The notes under the pieces: model-generated
Database searches by the model: none
Seen by the model: the letters and a program-made list of their open reading frames with translations, nothing else
What the model was told of the DNA's origin: nothing
Shown here: in pieces, positions 11,379-23,619 of the stretch
How positions within the stretch are numbered: position 1 is the stretch's first letter
Layout of the letters: each line of letters opens with the position of its first letter
Position numbers and translations under genes: made by a program
Assembly: GCA_023525975.1 (NCBI GenBank)
Contig: CM042020.1
Coordinates: 13,694,001 to 13,758,000, forward strand
Reading direction: 5' to 3'
From: Smallanthus sonchifolius
Lineage: Eukaryota; Streptophyta; Magnoliopsida; Asterales; Asteraceae
DNA: 64,000 bases

Positions 11379-12735
11379 AATCTCCACAAGCTTAAACCTT
11401 TCCTTGTCCTCAAGGAAGTCAAGAATAAAAATAAACTATGAATTGAAAATATGTAAAATAAAAGAATGCTTAAACATTATCCTACACCCATTCTCGTCCC
11501 GAGTAAAAAACCATGACCATGAAATCATATTACTATACCAATTTCAATTGACATGCAGAGATGAGGCTTTCAAGATGTTTATTAACAAAATGCACCCAAA
11601 TTGCTAGTTATGGTCCTCCAACCCTCGAATTCAAAGATTTATGGTTTTCCATGTTATGTTGATTAATTATGCATGCCAACACATTTCCTCCCATAGTGAA
11701 AGCCTTCCTAACCTCAAGGACTATAGAGAGCAAGTGGTCAATTTTGCACCACACAATATGACAAAGATAAAACAAAAGAGAAGAATTGAAGATAGAAATA
11801 GAAAGTGAGATAGAGTATAGAACAAAGGACATGCTCGAAATAATAAACAAGTGGTCAATTTTTCACCACACAAATGCTTTTTCTCTCTCTTTTTTTTCTT
11901 TTTCATTTTTTTTCTTGTAGATTTTCAGAATGGGTTAAGGAGTGGACGTGATTCTTTTTTTTTTTTGTAGATTTTCAGAATGTGCTAAGGAGTGGATACG
12001 ATTGATAAACAGAAGATTGATAAACAGGCAAGGCTCTCAACCTATTTTTGCTAGGTCTCGGAATTCTTATGTGATTGGATTAGTATTAGGCACGAAAGGG
12101 CATTAAGTGCTTTATCTTTGTAAATCTAAGAATAGAGAGCACCAGCGTAACGGGGCACATGTGTCTTTATTACTATAATTCTTTTCTAGCATGCAATCTA
12201 TCACTAGTATAATAACTTACTATCACTTTTCATGTTGCTCTCACAATTTTTCCAAGGCAATGAAGGTGCATACCAAATTAAAAACAACTTTTTTTTTTGT
12301 TTTCATCTTTTTGGAATAACCTAAAATACAATGCATAAAAAAAATAATGAAAGAAATAAAAAATGAATGCATGCAAACTAAACTAATGCAAAGAACAAGT
12401 AAAGAATATACCTCCCAAATCTCCACAAGCTTAAAATTCAGCATCGTCCTCGAGGCTGGAAGAAAGATGTGGAATGCATCTACTAAGGTGGCGGAGGCGG
12501 TGGTTGTCGAGAGAGAGAGAGAGAGAGAGTTTTTTTTAACAAAACGAAACAAAACAACATGGGTTGCCTCCCGCGAAGCGCTTTGTCTTTGGCTAGACGT
12601 AGACCTCTTTCAATTCAATCGGGTGCCTCCTCAATAGGCGAAAGAAGCTTTTGGGTGGTACTTGATAACTTCGTTTTTGGTGCTTTGTACCTTGCTTTCT
12701 TCGGTTTATCCATAAACGTTACGACCTCCATCATT
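11379..12735 (-). other. Athila-like 3' non-coding region with polypurine tract
   Basis: Next to the 3' LTR the minus strand reads AAGCTTGTGGAGATT, the polypurine tract that primes plus-strand DNA. A 19-bp copy (AAATCTCCACAAGCTTAAA on the plus strand) with a similar CCTC-AGG box recurs near 12415. A tandem duplication of about 53 bp lies near 11914-12003 (TGTAGATTTTCAGAATG at both), and a (GA)n tract lies near 12511-12530. Non-coding DNA between pol and the 3' LTR is usual for Athila/Tat lineages. Confidence 0.6.
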
Positions 12736-14117
12736 TCCCCCCTGCCTTGAACTTTTCAATAAGTTCTTTTGCTGCAGCTTCATCAATGCTTTTGTTTAAC
12801 ACTAATGCTAGAACATCATGGTTAGATAACTCAAAACAATCATGAGATAAGGGTTCAATAACATCTAACCAATTCAAAGATGAAACACCACTTGGGTAAC
12901 GCATAGCATCATCTATATTAAAGTTGATGACCTCCCCGTCAAATTACATAGATAGAGTGCCGCTATAAACATAAAATTTTGTCCTTATGGTTTTTAAGAA
13001 TGGCCTCCCCAATAAAATGGAACTTGGATTTGGGGAGTCATCATCCTCCATGTCTAGTATGTAGTAATTAGTCGGAAATACTAATTCATTCACTTGGACC
13101 AACACATCCTCTAACACACCTTTTGGGTGTACTGTGGACCGGTCGGCCAACTGAATGATTACCCCAGTCCTCTTTAACGGTCCTACATTAAGTGTTTTGA
13201 AAATTGAGTAGGGTAGGACGTTAATAGAGGCTCCAAGGTCAAGCATGGCTCTCGAAACTGAAATATTCCCCAATTTACAAGGAACGGTGAAGACACCTGG
13301 ATCCTTGCACTTTGGGGGTAATCTCTTTTGTAAAACTGCAGAAATTTTCTCACTTACCTTAACCGTTTCATTACCTTTTAGCTTCTTCTTTGAAGTACAA
13401 AGCTCTTTCAGGAACTTTGCATACCGTGGAACTTGTTTTATAGCATCAAGGAGTGGAATGTTTACCTCTACCTTACGGAGTGTCTCCATGATCTCTTGTT
13501 CTTCCCTTTCTTTGTGCTTCTCAACCTTTCAGGGAATGGAGGTGGAGGAGTAAACTTGACATCAATTTTAATCGGCTTTGATACTTCATTCGTTTCATCG
13601 TTCTTCTTTTTAGTAACAACTTCTTCCTCCTTGTCATCTTCTTTCTTTCTTGGGCCTTCATAGCTCTCCCCACTTCTCAAGGTAATGGCACAAACATTGT
13701 GCTTAGGGTTTGACTCGGTATGAGCGGGTAGTTTACCTCGAGACTCAATCTTGCTCACTGAACTAGCAAGTTGAGTCATTTGTTGCTCCAGATTCTTTAT
13801 GCTAGCCTAGGTCTCTTGTTGGAATGCTTGTGTGCTGGTGGCTAAACTTTTTACAATGTCTTCTAAGGACATTCCTGAGCTACCAGATGGTTGTTGTGCG
13901 GGTGGTTGTTGTTGGCGAGGCTGGAAATTCTGATATTGTGGAGGAGGTCTTTGTTGGTAGTTCATGTTGGGAGGATGTCCCCAATTCGGATTGCCTCGGG
14001 GCTGTTCATATTGTTTTGAGTTTTGTCCTGAGTAGCCTCCTATTGCTTGAGCTTGTTCTACATCTTTTTGAAGTGTGGGACACATATCTGTGGGGTATCC
14101 ATTATGCAAACATATTC
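12736..14117 (-). pseudogene. Athila-like gag C-terminus and protease
   Basis: The segment 13489-12944 encodes an aspartic protease domain with DLGASINVLP as catalytic motif and a later ILLGRPFL flap/helix region, characteristic of Athila gag-pol. Upstream (13779-13468) is a charged gag linker, and 14117-13807 holds a Gln/Pro-rich region with a NGYPTDMCP zinc-knuckle remnant. A TAA stop near 12943 and frame changes near 13480 and 13800 break the frame. Downstream of the stop the protein reads on to about 12740 and then ends; reverse transcriptase is absent. The 5' part of gag continues at 27425 beyond the inserted copia element. Confidence 0.8.
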
Positions 14118-14600
14118 TGTAGGATCGGTGTTTTGCAAGATGGTTCTGTTTAGTTGATATTGGCGGAAACAATCACAACTATGCAATGTAAACAAGAAAC
14201 AATGATAATACTGATAAGTGCAAAGTGTATTAATCTTCAATGTTTACAAGTTACAGATAAAACTCTAAGGAAGCACACTTATACAATGAAAAGATACAAT
14301 ACATATAAAGGAACTTAGAATCAAGACAGACTCTTGATTCTAAGGATCAGATCAAACACAAGCCGTTGATCTTTGACAGTTACAAGTTACACTACAATTG
14401 GTAGACAACTAAAAGACAAAATGCAGCAAACAGTATGAATCAGGTCAAACGTCTTCTTAGGAATCTTTGCAGGAGACTTCAGAAGTAGTAGCTTTGTCTT
14501 TAATCATCTGCACCAATAACATTCCTTCTGTTGATAGATGTGTCAGAGTTTCAACAAAAGGTGTCATTAGTAAAGTCAAAGCTGCTGATGATTTGCCTAT
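14118..14600 (-). repeat. SIRE-like 3' LTR, truncated
   Basis: Matches 26725 onward until about 14600, then switches abruptly to the 3' ORF. About 215 bp of the LTR's upstream part, including the CAGCAGCAA-type repeats seen in the other LTR, are missing, and the end of the extra ORF now reads into the LTR. Confidence 0.8.
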
Positions 14601-17600
14601 GCATGACTATCCTTGCAGTCTCATATCCTCTTGGATCCTTGCTAGGATTATCAAAAGGAATTTTCGACAGAGATTTGATGTCCCTTCTAGACATGCTGAA
14701 GATGACTTTGCTGGGACATCTCATCTTGTTTCCTCTGACATCCACCGATGTGTATTCATCTTTATCAGCATTATAGGACCATTTGATAAGAGGAAAGTGG
14801 GATTGGAGTGGTTTTGCATCTATGATGACATCTTTGCCAGGATTGAAGTGATGTTTGATCACCAGCAAAATATGTCTCCCACTTTCATTGTCAGGCTCAT
14901 AAGCTTCACCCAACTCCAGAATTTTCTTTAGGTCAATGTCTGGAAGCTGCATTACCTCATCAACAGATTTATAGATTGATCTTTTCATCTCTGTCTTTCC
15001 TCTAAACACTTCAAACCATTGATCTGAGTCACTATAAATCCATTGTACAATCTCTCTTGAATCTTCAGATGTGGTAGGAGGTTTATTTTTCTTTCTAGGA
15101 GGCTGTTGATGAGAGGGAGCTGGGTGAGAGGATTTGGACTCTTTGGGAGGGGAGGAGAGTGATCTAGGAGTGTGAGAGGGAATTTGTTGGACAGAAGGAG
15201 GAAAGGTTGAGAGAGTAGTCTTGGGTTTCTTTTGTTTTCTTTCCTCTGTTTGAATGTCTACCATTCTTTTAGAGCTTATCTTCTTCAGCATCTCTTCTTC
15301 TTCCTTTTTCACCTTTATGCAGAGGGCTTGCAGGTTCATAAAGTTCATGGGACCCAGCCTCTTTCCACTCTCACCTCTTGCCTTTAGGAAGTCGATCATG
15401 ACCTTCCTTTCTTCATGAGTTCTTAAGTTAAAAGCAATGGCTTTCCTAGATTTCAGCCTGGCCTTTTCTTCTTCATCAGTCCTTTTCTTCTTGGCCAGTT
15501 CTCCTGGTTGACCCATAAAGGCCCTGTAAATTTCTTTATTAGATAATTTCTCAAGGTAGTTTGCATCCTCACCTTGAGAAATTAGAACTGCCATCCACTC
15601 CTCCCTCATTTATTTTTCAAGTTTAGAATCAGTAATTCTAAACTTGGCTTCTTAAATTTTCTGCCTCTCTCTCTCTCTTCATATTCTTTGTTTAGTTGTT
15701 CCTACAGCTGGAGGGCTAGAGCTTCATCTTCTTTTATTTGTGAAGCTGTAGGAACTTGAACTTTTGTTCTATCTAGTTGCCTTGCATGCAACTGGATCTG
15801 TTGTTCTCTAAGAAGCATGACGGCTTTTCTTTCTTGAGCTTTCTTAAGCTCAGCAATCTCTTCTTCTTCTTTCTACTTCTTTCTTTTCTTCCTCTATCTT
15901 CTTTTCTTCTTCTTCTGACATGATTCCCTTCTCTTTGTCTTTATTGGATGCCTCTGCTTCAGCTTCATAGATCACAATAGCAGATGTGGGAGTTGCTATT
16001 GAGACCTCAGCTTCAGCTTCATTGGCAATTTGAGTAGTAGACAGAAGGGGGGAAGCTTTTTCATATTCACCTGTCATTTTTGTCCATTCTTCACCTGTCA
16101 CTGTCTTCCATTCTGTCATTACTTTCTGTTTTCCCCTTCTTCTAGATTCTTCTTCTGTGTTCAGAATGATAGTTGGAGAATAGGGAAGGGACAGGTCTGA
16201 ATCAGAGTCATCCATTGCAATCCATCCCTCTTTCTCAAGAAAGGTATTAACAATGAGGATCATTTATTGACTTCTTTTGGAGTTTATATTACAGATATGT
16301 GACCTTAGTTCAAACACCTTGTAGAGGAAGTCTGGATTAAGGAGTAGGATTTCTTGAATATTGTTAATTATAAATGATGATCCATCACTCAAAAAGAATT
16401 GAAACCCTGAAGGCTCAGTGCTTGACCAACCATGAACTTCCAAGCCTCTAACCACCTCATTGAATAGGTATTTTCTTAAGCACAAAATCTGTTCTTCAGT
16501 TAGGACCATGCTTCTTATCAACCCCAGCCTTTGGTTTTGCCTTTCTTCAGCTGCTCTTGAGGACTCTGCTTTTTCATCCTCAAGTCTTGGATAAGCCACC
16601 CTTTTTTCTTCTTCAAGAAACTTCTCAAACCGAGGCATATTGTCTTCACATATATCATGGAATCTTTCAATGGCAAGCCTGGCAGATAGGTCCTTGGAAG
16701 TGTTAACACTTTCAGTCAGGTGCAGGGACAAGATTTCAAACAGATTTAGGTTATCCAAGATAAGCTCTTTGGTTCCAGCAAATTCCCAACCAATCCAGAA
16801 TCTTTTAAAGATTCCATCATACCCCCATGCTAGAATAGAGTCAAATTCCAAGTTATGTGCAGTTAGTGGGAATTGGGGGGGGGGGGGGGCTATGATCTGT
16901 CTTGATATGTTTGTAGCAGCTGGAAATATAAGGAATGAAGGAGGCATTTCTTCATCTTCATTTTCAAACTCCATCTCCTCAGGGAATACTTCATCTATAG
17001 CCCTGGCAACCAACTTCCATTCTTCAGAGACCTCTTCTTCTTCATCTCTAAGGGGCATCATATCATGGACTTGAACAAAGGCAGGCTGGAATAGTGTTCT
17101 TTGAAAGGCTGTCTGCTCTTGTATCCAATTCTCCAGGATGTCAGTGTCATCTTCAGTTGTAATTTTCTCCCCCTTTTTGGTTGCATCAGTGCATAGAGAG
17201 GGGTCTGTTTGAGTGCCCACCGATACAAGGGAAGGAGGAGTCAATGTTGGGCATTGATGGGTTTCATGCACAAAAACTTGGTGTCTTAGTTTTGACACTT
17301 CAGCCTCTAGCATAGCAGCCATCAATTCCATATTTTGAAGTTTCAAATTGTCCTCATCCACATATGTGGAATCCTTGGAACTAGATGGGGCCTTAGGCCT
17401 AGCCTCTGTATCCCCACCACCCTGGTTTTCTTGGATCCTGGGATTCCTCTCAGTGAAAAATGTTTCAAAAGAAACATTTTCACTGTGAGTTGCCATGGTT
17501 GGGGACTTAGTGATGTTATCACTGTCCTCCTGGTCAATTGATGGACCAGTAGTAGTGATAGCCCCTTCCACATTCACTCTATCAGTACTCCCAGAGTGAA

Positions 17601-18920
17601 CCTTCTTGGTTGATGAACTTGGGCTGGGTACATTAACAGCCAAGTCAATCAGTACCTTCGAGATAGTGGCAGTTGGAGAAGGTACACCATCTTGACTAGG
17701 TGCCTCTGCACTTAAGTTCAAAGAAGAGAGAAAGTGTGTGGGCTCATTGGGGTGTTCTATGGATCCGAGATGTGATCCTGATCCTAATAGAGAAACTTCC
17801 AAGGAAGTTTCCCTCGTAATGTGGCTATCCCTTTTGATATTCTCATCAGAATGTTGTGATTCTGGATGAGGGCTTTTAGGTTGGGATTGGGCCTTTGAGA
17901 AAAGAATAGAAGGATTCTTCTTGCTCTTCTTTCTTTTTCTGGTATAGCTTGCCTCAATTGGGGCGCTGTGTTCCAGTTGGGCTTGGAGAGTAGGGGTGAT
18001 TAATTGTTGTACCTGTGCACCCTCAGTAGGTTGCACGGGGGTTCGATCAAGGGAAGCAGTTGTATGTTCAGGCTGTGAAGTGGAGGGAGGGTGTGGGATC
18101 ACTATCAGCTCGGACTGCTGAACTGTCACCCTGGGTACTTTGTATGTTCATAATTATAGATAACAATGGAACATTGACCCCTGAGAACTTTTCTGAAACA
18201 GTTCTCATACTCTTAAAAAATGTTATTTTTATGTCCCCCGATCATGTAGATTCTTGCAGTTTTTGAAAGATCTTTTACTTCATTGTTAAAAACTTCCTGC
18301 AAGAACCTAGGGTACATATAGAAAGCTTGTTTTGCTCCTTCCTGAAGATTGTATCTTAAACCTTCGAAAATCAAATGAGAGAAATTGAACCCTTGCCCAG
18401 TTACCATACCATGAACAGCAGAGGAATGAGCAGAGTTCAGTTGATTCCATCCACTCTTCTTTTGAGATATACATTGGAGAAGAGTGTCGCACAAAAACTT
18501 CCAAGGAGGGCCCAACAGTGCCTTCTCGATTGTGTACTCCTGTTGATTTCCAGTGTACCCTATGGATACAAAGGTCCTCATGTACTCATTCTTGGTGTAC
18601 GAGTTGGCGGCACCCTCGTCTTGAAGCTTGAGATGTTTTCTGAGTGTAGCTTCGGAGATGATTATGTCTTTGCCGTCTACTTTGGATTTGATTTACGGAA
18701 TCCCCTCTTCGGTTGAGTGGACGGCTGAATTCCAGAAGTCTTCCATATGGGATATATAGATCGTGGGATTAACAGTCAGAGCAAAGTGTAGTTTTGATCG
18801 ACACAGAAAGTCAATCATATCATCGAACCCTTCGGATTTCTTACCCTTGACAAGATACGCCATTAGATTGTGGTAAGTTGAGAAGTTGTCATTTGGGTTG
18901 TCGATGTCAACGTTCACCAT
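14551..18920 (-). pseudogene. SIRE-type third (env-like) ORF, degenerate
   Basis: Roughly 1,450 codons starting with MVNVDIDNPNDNFSTYHNL at 18920. The N-terminal part (18920-18213) has the folded-domain signature repeated in many Asteraceae SIRE-type elements (motifs NPTIYISHMEDFW, GPPWKFLCDTLLQCI, MYPRFLQ). The middle (18129-16264) is Ser/Pro/Thr-rich with a Leu/Glu stretch that could be coiled coil (ELMAAMLEAEVSKLR). The last part (16263-14551) is highly charged with KK/EE repeats. Stops near 18690 and 16264, a frame change between 18213 and 18129, and further breaks near 15850-15610 disable it. A 15-base C run (plus-strand G at 16875-16889) codes a Pro tract and is a slippage hot spot. Function is unknown; in this lineage the ORF is called env-like by position, not by proven role. 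Confidence 0.7.
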
Positions 18921-19235
18921 TATGGAAAGGTTTGGAGGGAAGGATGATGCTTTTGAAAGTTAGTTAAGTGTGAGAAAGCTTTGAATGCTTGAGTGAGAGA
19001 GAGAAAAAAAATTAAGGTTAGGTTAGAATTGAATGTGAAGTGGTGAAGGAGGGAATTTGATTTTGTTATAACGGCAAGAGTGGATGAGCACAAGTGGATG
19101 AACAATGTTGGCTTGTATTGTACAAGCCTTTTACTTTTCACTGTCTTACAGCTGTAACACATTGTAACAGTCATGGTAAAGACTGAAAGTAGTTTTTACA
19201 GCGGGTAAAAGTTAATTTGGACTCAGTTTTACCCA
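18921..19235 (-). other. Spacer upstream of the extra ORF
   Basis: Non-coding on the minus strand between the pol remnant and the ATG at 18920. It may hold the leader or promoter-like sequence for the third ORF. No clear splice acceptor could be assigned. Confidence 0.35.
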
Positions 19236-19445
19236 TCCGCAGCAAACTTAGTTGCTGCGGATGGTTAAGTCTATCAGCTGCAAAACTTGGTTGCTGCTGA
19301 TGGATGTAATGGTCCGCAGCAAAGATGTTGCTGTTGATTGCCTTAAAGCTATCCGTTGCAAACTTGTTCCTGCTGATAACTTAAGGCAGTCAGCGGCAAA
19401 ATCTTTGCTGCTGATGACTAAACATATCAGCAGCAAAAATGTTTG
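19236..19445 (-). repeat. CAGCAGCAA-type degenerate repeat in the SIRE element
   Basis: About eight variants of GCAGCAAA...TTGCTGCTGATG alternate here. The same word family appears in the gag linker (23795-24020) and in the 5' LTR (27200-27385). Confidence 0.7.
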
Positions 19446-19477
19446 TTGTTGAACATTTATTTTTCAGAAGACTTTAT

Positions 19478-19785
19478 TTACAACAAAAGAAAGACAAACA
19501 CATTTATTTTTAAAGATTTCAGAGAAAGATTTTGATCAAAGTTCATCATGCCAATGGATTTAACTAAATATCTGAATCTAGCTTCATCAAAGGCTTTTGT
19601 GAATAAGTCAGCATATTGCTCATTGGTATGAACTTTGGTTAAAATAATTCTCCTTTTCTCAGCTTGATCTCTAATAAAATGATACCTGATGTCAATGTGT
19701 TTAGTCTTGGAGTGCTGCACAGGATTATTTGTAATTGAAATGGCACTCTTGTTGTCAATGTGAATGGGAGTTGCCATAAAAGTCT
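19478..19785 (-). pseudogene. Copia RNase H, C-terminal part
   Basis: Encodes the closing part of copia RNase H: HIDNKSAISITNNPVQHSKT, then the KHIDIRYHFIRD and LFTKAF blocks. The N-terminal part lies at 22383-22965, separated by the solo LTR at 19786-22382. The 5' methionine assigned by simple ORF calling falls in the inserted LTR. Confidence 0.85.
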
Positions 19786-22382
19786 TGTAAGGCCCCAAAC
19801 CGGGCACCCTATAGTTGGTTCTCATAACGGGTCATTCTCTTGAAAGTACTCATTTTAAATATATCAAACTACAGCGGAATTCTTTCTAAAACATTAATTA
19901 GTATTTAATTTCATTAAGTTACCTCACGAATGCTTGCACAACAATCCGAGTAGCACCGCTCCCAAGCTAAGATATGTCACGCAACACTTACCTGCAAAAC
20001 AATATATCGTATACACAAAGTCAGCTACGCTGAGTGACTTCTAATAGTTTAGTTTAATTAAAAGCCAACTCGACACAAAAGTTATTTAAACTTTACTCAG
20101 GACCAATGGACCTTATAAATTAGGTCCAAAATTCATTAACGAATGAATAACCCTTGTTATCACCCGATATCCCATAATAGCTCATTACTCGAGACTCATC
20201 CCATAATAATAATCCCTCAATCTCATCGACATAGGTCGAACCTACCTACACTAATAACTCATGTTCAAGTACATGTATTAACTCGACACTTGGTTAACAC
20301 AACAACCCCCTAGACCTCAACTTACTCAGCCTTGACCAAGGCTCTTACAAATTAACTGACATAATCGTTATGAACATCACATCACAATCTTGGCACCCCA
20401 GCCAATCTAACTCTACTCATCACATTAATACTATCTCAACCACAATACATATAACTCATCACTTGTATTTAACACAAATATATAAGCACACAAACACATA
20501 CCTCATTGTCGCACCCTCGTCAGGGCATTCGACACACCCCGAGCTCATCACTGTCCTGTTAGACATCGTCACCTTTCGCGACCTCCCAAAGGACATAGTC
20601 CTCCACAATCCCATTTTTCGTGTCATAATGACAAAAATGCAAACACAATACCCGCCGTGTCACAAGGACAACGACACAATACACACAACACTTGTATAAA
20701 CACATAACAATATACTCTATATACATGATTCATTAACTGCACCTGCACTTCACACATAGCACTAGGATAAGATATCCTACACGTATTCATAAGCGTTCCC
20801 GACTCACCCCGACTAACTCATAACACAATACGCTGCTAATATAGCAACACACATACAAATACTATATCTCATTATTTAAGCACATACCACATACATGCTC
20901 ACCCTGTGACACCTCCTAGTCATACCCGTATGACCCGTAACTACAATCTCGACTCACCCATGTTAGGTTGTTATACGACCCGTGACTATATCCCCACCTG
21001 TAACTCGCACGTCCTATGGACACACACACACAGTCCCTTAGCCCCACGTTTAACTATTTAACTTCATAAACTCATCGGGTTAAACCCCAAAGCTCGGTAT
21101 ACATTTAATGTAATAAAACATGTCTCGAAAGTATGTACGATAGCCCCAAAACATTTAAAAGAGGGGATTAGAAACTCACCAGTACAGAGATCCAACTCTT
21201 GAACGGCACGGTCTCCAAATACGAAACTCGAACCTATCAACGTAAGATCACATGGTCAGAGTACATTCTAAACATGTGTCGGTTACGTATAAATATAAAT
21301 GATCCCGACTCTCGTCTCGTCCGCTCGTCCCTTCTTCCATGCAACAACCCTAGTCCACGTGATCGTCCAAGTCGGGTTATCCTAGACCAGTTAGTACCCG
21401 TATACCGGGACCTTGGTTATATGCAATGCATGCATGTGCCCATGCAAACCCATAACCCATGAGCATACACGTACTCGAACCGGGTTCCATACGCGCATGC
21501 ACGCCATGCAACGACTATAACCCTTACAGGCGTTTCTCCGGTTTCCATTTTCCACCGTGAACCATCACCACCACATAACCATCGTCTCCCTCACTGTGTA
21601 ACCCTAGCCGAGCGTAACCACGCACCATCATCGTGCCGTCGGGTTCCGTATGTGTCGTAGCCATCACCGGGCACCACTACCATCTTCCTCCCGCCGTCCG
21701 CCGTTGTGAACCACCACCACAGCCGACTCCCGTGAGTCTCTGGCACCGTCCCTGTGGCCGCCTCCATTTCCAGCTGTAGCCGAAGCCACCACCACCTTCT
21801 TCGTCGTCCTTCTTTCTCTCGGCCAACGGTCTCCTCCTCACCCCGCCAACACCATCGGGTCACCGCCCTAGCTCGGGTCACCACCATATCACGCTGCTAC
21901 CACCACCACCATCGGCCTCCACCTCGTTTCCGCCTTCCCTGTCGTTCACGGCCAAACACGCAAACCCCAACCAGGTTTTCCTACTAATAGCATAAAAATA
22001 AGCATTCAAAGAGTATACGAGGATTACCGTAACTTAACGCGAAGTATTCGCTCGAAACCGGCGTGAACCCTTCTCCTCCGATTGTCTCCCGCCGGCCCTT
22101 TCCTCTCGTCGCTCTCTCTCTGTTTCCGTGCGACACCCCTAGGCCGAATGGCCTAGGGTTTCTCCTTAAAGTGGTTTATAAACCTCCAAAGGTTTACATT
22201 CTAGTCCCTCTTAATCTGTTTCGTGCGTTTTAAATCCGAACTATCATTCTATACGACTAACCGGCTCCTTTTCGTTGCTCGAAACGCACCTAAAAACAAA
22301 TATTGTAATTCCTCTTATAAAATAACAAGTCGGGTCACTTACTGGCCCGAATCATCATTTTATGAATTTCCGGTATGTTACA
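19786..22382. mobile_element. Solo LTR inside the SIRE-like element
   Basis: Begins TGTAAGGCCCC and ends GTATGTTACA, with flanks agtct (19781-19785) and agtca (22383-22387), a 5-bp duplication with one mismatch. It cuts the RNase H frame exactly between two recognisable blocks. No primer-binding site, polypurine tract or retroviral ORF is inside its 2.6 kb, so it is a solo LTR; the TGTAAC start on the minus strand suggests minus orientation. The open frames inside (20370-20699, 21591-21987) are GC/CT-rich artefacts. Confidence 0.75.
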
Positions 22383-22965
22383 AGTCACCCCATAATCCAG
22401 CATTTGATTTTGTATCCAGATGACTTGTGCACAGCAACTTGAAGCTGCAATGTATTCTGCTTCTACTGTAGATGTTGATACACATGTTTGCTTCTTGCAT
22501 TGTCATGAAATCAGTCTTCCACCCAGAAACTGGCATCCTCCTGGTGTGGATTTTTTGTCCAAGTTGCATCCTCCGTAGTCACTATCAGTGTATGCATATA
22601 AGTTGAGTTTATCATTCTTAGAGTACCATAGTCCAAGTCCTGGAGCTCCCTTTAGGTATCTAAAAATTCTCTTGACAGCTTGGAGGTGTGAGTTCTTTAG
22701 AGCTACTTGAAATCTTGCACACAGACATACTGCAAACATGATATCTGGTCTTGATATAGTTATATACATTAGTGATCCAATCATTTCCCTGTATTGATGT
22801 TGATCAGTGTCTTGATCATTTTTGTCTAGGGACAGTTGATGGTGCACTTGCATAGGAATTCTTGCAGTAGAGCAATCAGCCAGTTTGAATCTTTCCAAAA
22901 TGCTGCTGACATATTTGGATTGACTGATGAAGATTTCATTTGGAACTTGTTTGACTTGGAGACCC
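22383..22965 (-). pseudogene. Copia reverse transcriptase end and RNase H start
   Basis: Encodes the end of the RVT_2 region and the RNase H start (ADCSTARIPM, GSLMYITISRPDI, then the catalytic-Asp block AYTDSDYGG). A stop or frame change lies near 22503. At about 22965 the sequence jumps directly to the GAG-pre-integrase domain, so the integrase core and most of reverse transcriptase have been deleted. Confidence 0.85.
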
Positions 22966-23612
22966 TAGGATCTTAAAATTTAGTGTCATTTGAATTTAAT
23001 GTCTTGGGCTTATGAGAACTTTTGTGTTGCTTCCCCTTCAAGCATGCTATGCAATGATCTTCAAGCTGGAATTCCTTATCAGGGAGTCCTCTGACAAGAT
23101 TTCCTTTGACCAGCTTGTTGATGGTTTTAACATTAACGTGACTCAATCTCCTGTGCCATAGAGTAGTTTCATCAACTGATGCCTTGGACAGAAAACACGA
23201 TACACTACCAGATGGAGTGACCTCGTTCATGTCAAGAACATATAGATTATCTTTCCTTTGAGCAGTCAGCAAGATCTTCTCTGTATGAGGTATGCTTAGC
23301 CTAGGGGAGAGCACAAAACATTCTTTATCTGTGAAAAGCATCCAATGCTTCTGATCATAGATTTGAGACACACTCATGAGATTGAACTCTAATTCTTTTA
23401 CGAAGTTCACCTTTTCAATACTCATTCTTTCATTGGACACAGTTCCTTGTCCAGTTATAGATCCTCCTTTTGAATCACTCCCAAAGGCAACATATCCTCT
23501 ATAGAAGTTTCTGAAATTTGATAGGATGGATCTGTTGCCGGTCATGTGCCTAGAACAACCACTGTCTATAACCCAGGTGTTATCCTTGTTACCTGGTTGT
23601 CCCTGCACATGA
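22966..23612 (-). pseudogene. Copia protease and GAG-pre-integrase domain
   Basis: Starts with the retroviral-type aspartic protease motif VIDSGCSRHMTG (DSG variant), followed by FVKELEFNLMSVSQI and the zinc-binding GAG-pre-integrase block (LWHRRLSHVN ... CIACLKGKQHKSSH). The frame ends shortly after, at the deletion junction near 22965. Confidence 0.85.
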
Positions 23613-23619
23613 GAGAGAT

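Noticed and set aside
14467..14931. Plus-strand frame of 154 codons
   Set aside because: Antisense shadow of the SIRE third ORF and LTR.
20370..21987. Several open frames with Ser/His/Arg-rich translations
   Set aside because: They lie wholly inside a solo LTR and follow from CCACCA-rich composition.
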